56,309 bases of DNA, from assembly GCF_024505055.1 (NCBI RefSeq), contig NZ_JANIBL010000030.1, positions 1 through 56,309 on the forward strand. Direction: 5' to 3'. This DNA comes from Methylomonas rosea. GTDB lineage: Bacteria; Pseudomonadota; Gammaproteobacteria; Methylococcales; Methylomonadaceae. Of this stretch, positions 52,919 through 56,309 are shown piece by piece (position 1 is the first letter of the stretch; every line of letters starts with the position of its first letter). Both the position numbers and the translations under genes were made by a program. The notes under the pieces are model-generated. The model worked only from the letters and a program-made list of their open reading frames with translations. It was not told the origin of the DNA and made no database searches.

Positions 52919-53168
52919 CCCCTATGCCGCGCCGAGCACCGGAGGGTTTGGACGGATCAGCCCGCAGGGGAGCGGCAGGGATGCCGCTCGTTTTCGGAGG
53001 GCTAGGGATAGCCCTTCCGAAAACCCCGTTCAAACCCGAGGAGCGCAGGGAAAAAGCGGCATCGGGGTGGCCTTTTCTTTGGATACTTTCTTTTGGCCAA
53101 GCAAAAGAAAGTATCTCGGCTGTCGGGCCGAGACCCGACTTTAAAATAACCGTCGCGTTAGCGACACA
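52919..53168. repeat. Right arm of ~250-bp inverted repeat (multi-hairpin element)
   Basis: Inverted copy of 51013-51264, containing the same hairpins. Its outer end (GCGACACA, 53161-53168) is 15 bases from the trpC start codon, so it replaces or supplies the trpC leader. Confidence 0.85.
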
Positions 53169-53183
53169 AACAAAGCAAGCATC

Positions 53184-53981
53184 ATGACCGATACACCTGA
53201 CATCCTAAAAACCATCCTAACCAAAAAAGCCGAAGAAGTCGCCCGCCGCAAAAGCAATACGCCGCTGTCGCTGCTGGAAGAACTGGCCGGCACCGTGCAA
53301 GGTCCGCGCGGCTTTTATTCGGCGTTGCGCAGCAAGGCCGATCAGAAAAAGCCGGCGATCATCGCCGAAATCAAGAAAGCCTCGCCCAGCCAGGGCGTGA
53401 TTCGCGAGAATTTCAAGCCGGTGGAAATAGCCGTCGATTATGCATTTAGCGGCGCGACTTGCTTGTCGGTGCTGACCGACAAAGAGTTTTTCCAAGGTTC
53501 GGAGGCCAATCTGCAAATGGTGCGGCAAAACTGCCCACTGCCGGCGATTCGCAAGGACTTCATGATCGACCCGTATCAAATTCACGAATCGCGAGCCCTC
53601 GGTGCCGATTGCATCTTGCTGATCGTCGCCGCACTGGATGATGCGATGTTGAAAGAACTGGCCGACACCGCCACTGGCTTGGGCATGGACGTGCTGACCG
53701 AAGTACACGACGCGGAGGAACTGGAACGAGCGCTAAAGTTGAACACCAATATGATCGGCATCAACAACCGCAATCTGCGTACCTTTGACGTGTCCTTGCA
53801 AACCACAATCGATTTGAAAAACACCATCCCTGCCGACAAATTAATCGTCACCGAAAGCGGCATCCACACCCCGGCCGATGTGAAATTGATGCAGGATAAC
53901 GGCATCTATACCTTCCTGGTCGGCGAAGCGTTCATGCGTGCCGAATCGCCGGGGCAAAAAATGCGCGAGTTGTTTTTTTAG
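53184..53981 (+). CDS. trpC: Indole-3-glycerol-phosphate synthase
   Basis: 265 residues, TIM barrel: [40 protein letters not shown] (catalytic Lys in IKKASPS), [20 protein letters not shown], and [19 protein letters not shown] then [17 protein letters not shown]. It closes the indole ring in tryptophan synthesis. Stand-alone, not fused to TrpF. The accessory segment and a repeat arm separate it from trpD, so it may depend on its own promoter within or after the repeat. Confidence 0.96.
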   Translation: MTDTPDILKTILTKKAEEVARRKSNTPLSLLEELAGTVQGPRGFYSALRSKADQKKPAIIAEIKKASPSQGVIRENFKPVEIAVDYAFSGATCLSVLTDKEFFQGSEANLQMVRQNCPLPAIRKDFMIDPYQIHESRALGADCILLIVAALDDAMLKELADTATGLGMDVLTEVHDAEELERALKLNTNMIGINNRNLRTFDVSLQTTIDLKNTIPADKLIVTESGIHTPADVKLMQDNGIYTFLVGEAFMRAESPGQKMRELFF

Positions 53982-54204
53982 GTTAACTCTCGGATTAGAT
54001 TGATCCGGGCAGCCGATGCCGGAAGCGGCATTCAATCGGGTCCAGCGATAGCGAATAGTATATAGGGCGACACAGAGCATCTATGGCAGCGTTCGCGCAA
54101 CCCCACACCCGCCCCTTCTCCCGCCGTACCCACGGGGCATAAAGGGAAGGTTGGGATGAGGGGATCAGAATAACGTTTTTTCCTTATTTATCCCCTCACC
54201 CTAA

Positions 54205-54225
54205 CCCTCTCCCAGAAGGAGAGGG
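54205..54225. terminator. Hairpin between trpC and the MTHFR-like gene
   Basis: CCCTCTCC (54205-54212), loop CAGAA, GGAGAGGG (54218-54225). The surrounding CCCTCACCCTAACCCTCTCCC is a common dispersed bacterial repeat. It lies between convergent genes and may stop transcription, although no T run follows. Confidence 0.5.
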
Positions 54226-54265
54226 AACCTGACGCGAAATCTGGGAACGATGGTCGGCGTCAACA

Positions 54266-55009
54266 TTACCCGCCCAATCTAATTGCCCCAAAATACCGCG
54301 CCAAGTCAATCCGAATCGGCATGAAATAGACGTTCAAGCCATTCGCCGCCGCCGAGGCGATTACGCCGTTGGCAAATTCGACGTTCCAGTCGTAATCCGG
54401 CCGAAAACTCTTCGGAAACTTGACCTTATTTTTTACTTCCCAGTAGTTCATGGAAGCCTTGCTGGTGATCGGGCTGATGCCGATGTAAGTTTCCAGGTCT
54501 TGCATATGCTCGGCGTAGATGTCGATCATGCGGCTGTCGTAGAACGGCTGAGAGAAAAACCCGCCGGCACCGGCATCGACCTTGCGCTGGATATAGTCGC
54601 ATTCATCCTGGACGCCGCTGCGGTGCGGGTCGAAGCCGGCATAAATATGCAGGCTTGGGAAACGCTGGCGCACCGCCCGAATCAAATCGACCACATCGGT
54701 ATTGTAAAAAGACCGCTTCAGCCCTTCCGGCGGATCGCCGGATACAAGCAACACGCTGTCGAGCGCATATTCTTCGATGATGCGGTAGAGTTCGCCGCTT
54801 TCGATTTTAAAATCAATCGCGCGAAAATGCGGGATAAAGCGGTATCTGCTTCGATCAACGCGGGTCGCCAATTCCCAGCTACGGGTATCGAAGCGCTGGA
54901 TATCCGGGACATTGATGATGTTGATACCTTTGTCCAGCGTTTGCACAAAGCCGTATTGCTGGTCGAAGGCCTCTAGGCTGCGAGGGACGATTTCAAACGA
55001 AATATTCAT
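54266..55009 (-). CDS. Methylenetetrahydrofolate-reductase-like protein
   Basis: 247 residues from ATG 55009: NISFEIVPRSLEAFDQQYGF, INIINVPDIQRFDTRSWELA, HFRAIDFKIESGELYRIIEE, LLVSGDPPEG, KVDAGAGGFFSQPFYDSRMI and YIGISPITSKASMNYWEVK. These match the FAD-binding TIM barrel of the MetF family (GD, QxxY/F regions), but the chain is about 45 residues shorter than typical MetF. In a methanotroph it could act in one-carbon folate metabolism; the exact reaction is uncertain. Lone leftward gene. Confidence 0.82.
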   Translation of the reverse strand: MNISFEIVPRSLEAFDQQYGFVQTLDKGINIINVPDIQRFDTRSWELATRVDRSRYRFIPHFRAIDFKIESGELYRIIEEYALDSVLLVSGDPPEGLKRSFYNTDVVDLIRAVRQRFPSLHIYAGFDPHRSGVQDECDYIQRKVDAGAGGFFSQPFYDSRMIDIYAEHMQDLETYIGISPITSKASMNYWEVKNKVKFPKSFRPDYDWNVEFANGVIASAAANGLNVYFMPIRIDLARYFGAIRLGG

Positions 55010-55343
55010 CGTGTGGCTGGGTAGTTTGAAGAATTGACTGGAAACGAGCGCCATGCGCAAAGTAGGGATTGTAACGCAGTAAAAACAAATTCCGGTGGGC
55101 ATGACGGACTTCTTTGGTTTAGTTGAAGCAACTTACCGGTTAAGAGGTCGAGTGAGTTTGCCTCAGCGGGTTCGCTGAATAGTTAGCTTGGTTCCAAGTC
55201 TTTGCTGCCAATCAAATGCCGTGCGGAATTTTGCCCCAATTATTTTTCGGTTGCGGTGGGGATTTAGCCGCTTTGAACGTCTTAATCAATAGCCACCCCT
55301 ATTCATCAGATTTATTTATCGATTCCCGCCCCATCCCGACCTA
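55010..55343. other. Intergenic stretch, nothing recognised
   Basis: About 330 bases between the divergent MTHFR-like and efflux genes. It must contain both promoters; no clear hexamers, operator dyad or RNA gene was recognised. Confidence 0.5.
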
Positions 55344-56309
55344 ATGCCCACCAAACCCCACCGCCCGATGTTATGGATTCTTTCAGCCTTATCGGCGGTA
55401 TGGACCGTTGGCTGTGAATCGCCTGCGCCTCGGGACGCAAAAGCCTTGGCTTTTCAGGTGCAGCCACGCTGGAGCAGCAACGGCCATTTTGCCGAGCCCG
55501 CCGCGTCAGGTTGGTTGGAAACCTTTAATGATCCGCATTTAATGGCGTTGGTACGAGCAGGCCTGACGGATAACTTCGATTTGAAAAGCGCTGCGGCTAG
55601 CGTCGATGCGGCGCGTGAGCAGGCGGTTATTGCCGGTTCCGGACGCTGGCCGCAACTGTCTTTAATCTCCGGCTATCAACGCGCAAAGACCAATATTGGT
55701 GGCGAAAACAGCGAATCCGGCGCGTTTACGGCGATGTTTAACCTGAGTTGGGAACTGGATGTCTGGGGACGGATCAAGGCCGGACAACAAGCGGCGGAAA
55801 CCGAAGCCGAGGCCGCCGGCGACGATTACCGCGCCGCGCAACTGTCATTGGCGGCAAGGATTGCTCAAGCCTATTTCGAATTCAGCGAAGCGCAACTGCA
55901 AGCGGCGGTAGCGGCGCAGTCGGTCAAGGACCGAGGTGTGATCGTCGACTTGGTACGCGGCCGCTTCAACAAGGGCTTGACTCGCGGCCTGGATTTGCGT
56001 CTGGTCCTAACCGATCTGGCGAATGCCGAAGCACAGCTGGCGCAGGCTAGAAACGATGTGCAATTAATTGGCAAGCGACTGCAAACCTTGCTGGGCCGCT
56101 ATCCGGGGGACAATCCAGCCAAGCAAGATGGGTCGAATGAATTCGACCCTACATTATCGTTGCCGCAACCGCCGCCCACCTTGAGCGCCGGCTTGCCGGC
56201 CGAGTTATTGGATCGCCGCCCGGATGTGATCGCCGCCTTTAGACGCTTGCGTGCCGCCGATTCCCGCTTGGAAAGCGCCGAAAAAGCCCTGCTGCCGCGC
56301 GTGACGCTG
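55344..56309 (+). CDS. Outer-membrane efflux lipoprotein (NodT/OprM type), 3' end outside window
   Basis: 322 residues visible. A signal peptide with lipobox (LSALSAVWTVGCESP) gives a lipid-anchored Cys at residue 24. The mature part fits RND efflux outer-membrane factors: WLETFNDPHLMALVRAGLTD, FDLKSAAASVDAAREQAVIA, FNLSWELDVWGRIKAGQQAA, RFNKGLTRGLDLRLVLTDLA and LLDRRPDVIAAFRRLRAADS. It forms the exit duct of a tripartite pump whose other genes should lie to the right. A 20-base palindrome (56130-56149) lies inside the coding sequence. Confidence 0.92.
   Translation, partial: MPTKPHRPMLWILSALSAVWTVGCESPAPRDAKALAFQVQPRWSSNGHFAEPAASGWLETFNDPHLMALVRAGLTDNFDLKSAAASVDAAREQAVIAGSGRWPQLSLISGYQRAKTNIGGENSESGAFTAMFNLSWELDVWGRIKAGQQAAETEAEAAGDDYRAAQLSLAARIAQAYFEFSEAQLQAAVAAQSVKDRGVIVDLVRGRFNKGLTRGLDLRLVLTDLANAEAQLAQARNDVQLIGKRLQTLLGRYPGDNPAKQDGSNEFDPTLSLPQPPPTLSAGLPAELLDRRPDVIAAFRRLRAADSRLESAEKALLPRVTL
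56130..56149. repeat. Palindrome inside the efflux gene
   Basis: GGGTCGAATGAATTCGACCC: 9-bp arms GGGTCGAAT/ATTCGACCC with GA between. It encodes part of the loop after LLGRYPGDNP, where the family tolerates variable sequence. Looks like an in-frame insertion of a dispersed palindromic unit. Confidence 0.6.

Noticed and set aside
51013..53168. Insertion sequence or transposon with terminal inverted repeats
   Set aside because: No transposase gene, and the arms are composed of multiple hairpins rather than simple IS ends; no target-site duplication was found by eye.

Overview
The window comes from a gammaproteobacterial (type Ia) methanotroph, most like Methylomonas. The main evidence is a complete soluble methane monooxygenase (sMMO) operon in the order mmoX-Y-B-Z-D-C, followed by the GroEL-like mmoG and the sigma-54 activator mmoR. 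A VPLPGA-type (PEP-CTERM-like) sorted exoprotein and many small palindromic intergenic repeats fit such a genome. The species cannot be fixed from sequence reading alone.

Left edge, 1-5.7 kb, accessory DNA: the 3' end of a HerA-type ATPase gene, a NurA-type nuclease with an inserted zinc ribbon, a BrnT/BrnA toxin-antitoxin pair, a non-coding stretch with a degenerate 21-bp periodic repeat, a J-domain protein and several unrecognised small genes.

5.9-16 kb: small exported Tyr-rich proteins (two are paralogues sharing the signature QAPADYYxLPPVRGFVY), a membrane-anchored retropepsin-like protease overlapping a YfbR-type nucleotidase, and an NAD salvage locus. That locus has a divergent NrtR-like regulator with a catalytically degenerate Nudix box, then nicotinamidase, pncB, glutamine-dependent nadE and a NadM-Nudix fusion. 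A perfect inverted repeat lies in front of the nicotinamidase gene.

16-33.7 kb, mostly housekeeping: an old-yellow-enzyme reductase, an EAL protein with a C-terminal CZB zinc-sensor domain, an SDR-DoxX/DUF2269/DUF4166 operon beside a membrane AraC regulator, a Uma2 nuclease-fold protein, class I fumarase, RNase P RNA (rnpB), the methionine-salvage trio mtnBDC, rimK, tonB-exbB-exbD, kup, a lipoprotein and an FAH-family hydrolase.

33.8-43.4 kb: the sMMO locus, with a perfect -24/-12 promoter and an upstream inverted repeat that could bind MmoR. A strong hairpin separates mmoZ from mmoD, and an unrecognised 102-residue gene sits between mmoC and mmoG.

43.5-54 kb: tryptophan genes trpE-trpG, trpD and trpC, interrupted twice. 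Four unrelated genes lie between trpG and trpD. A HigB/HigA-like toxin-antitoxin pair and an AT-rich HEPN-like gene lie between trpD and trpC, the HEPN-like gene being bracketed by two ~250-bp inverted copies of a multi-hairpin repeat. The window ends with a short methylenetetrahydrofolate-reductase-like gene and the start of an outer-membrane efflux lipoprotein. No tRNA, CRISPR array or transposase gene was recognised.
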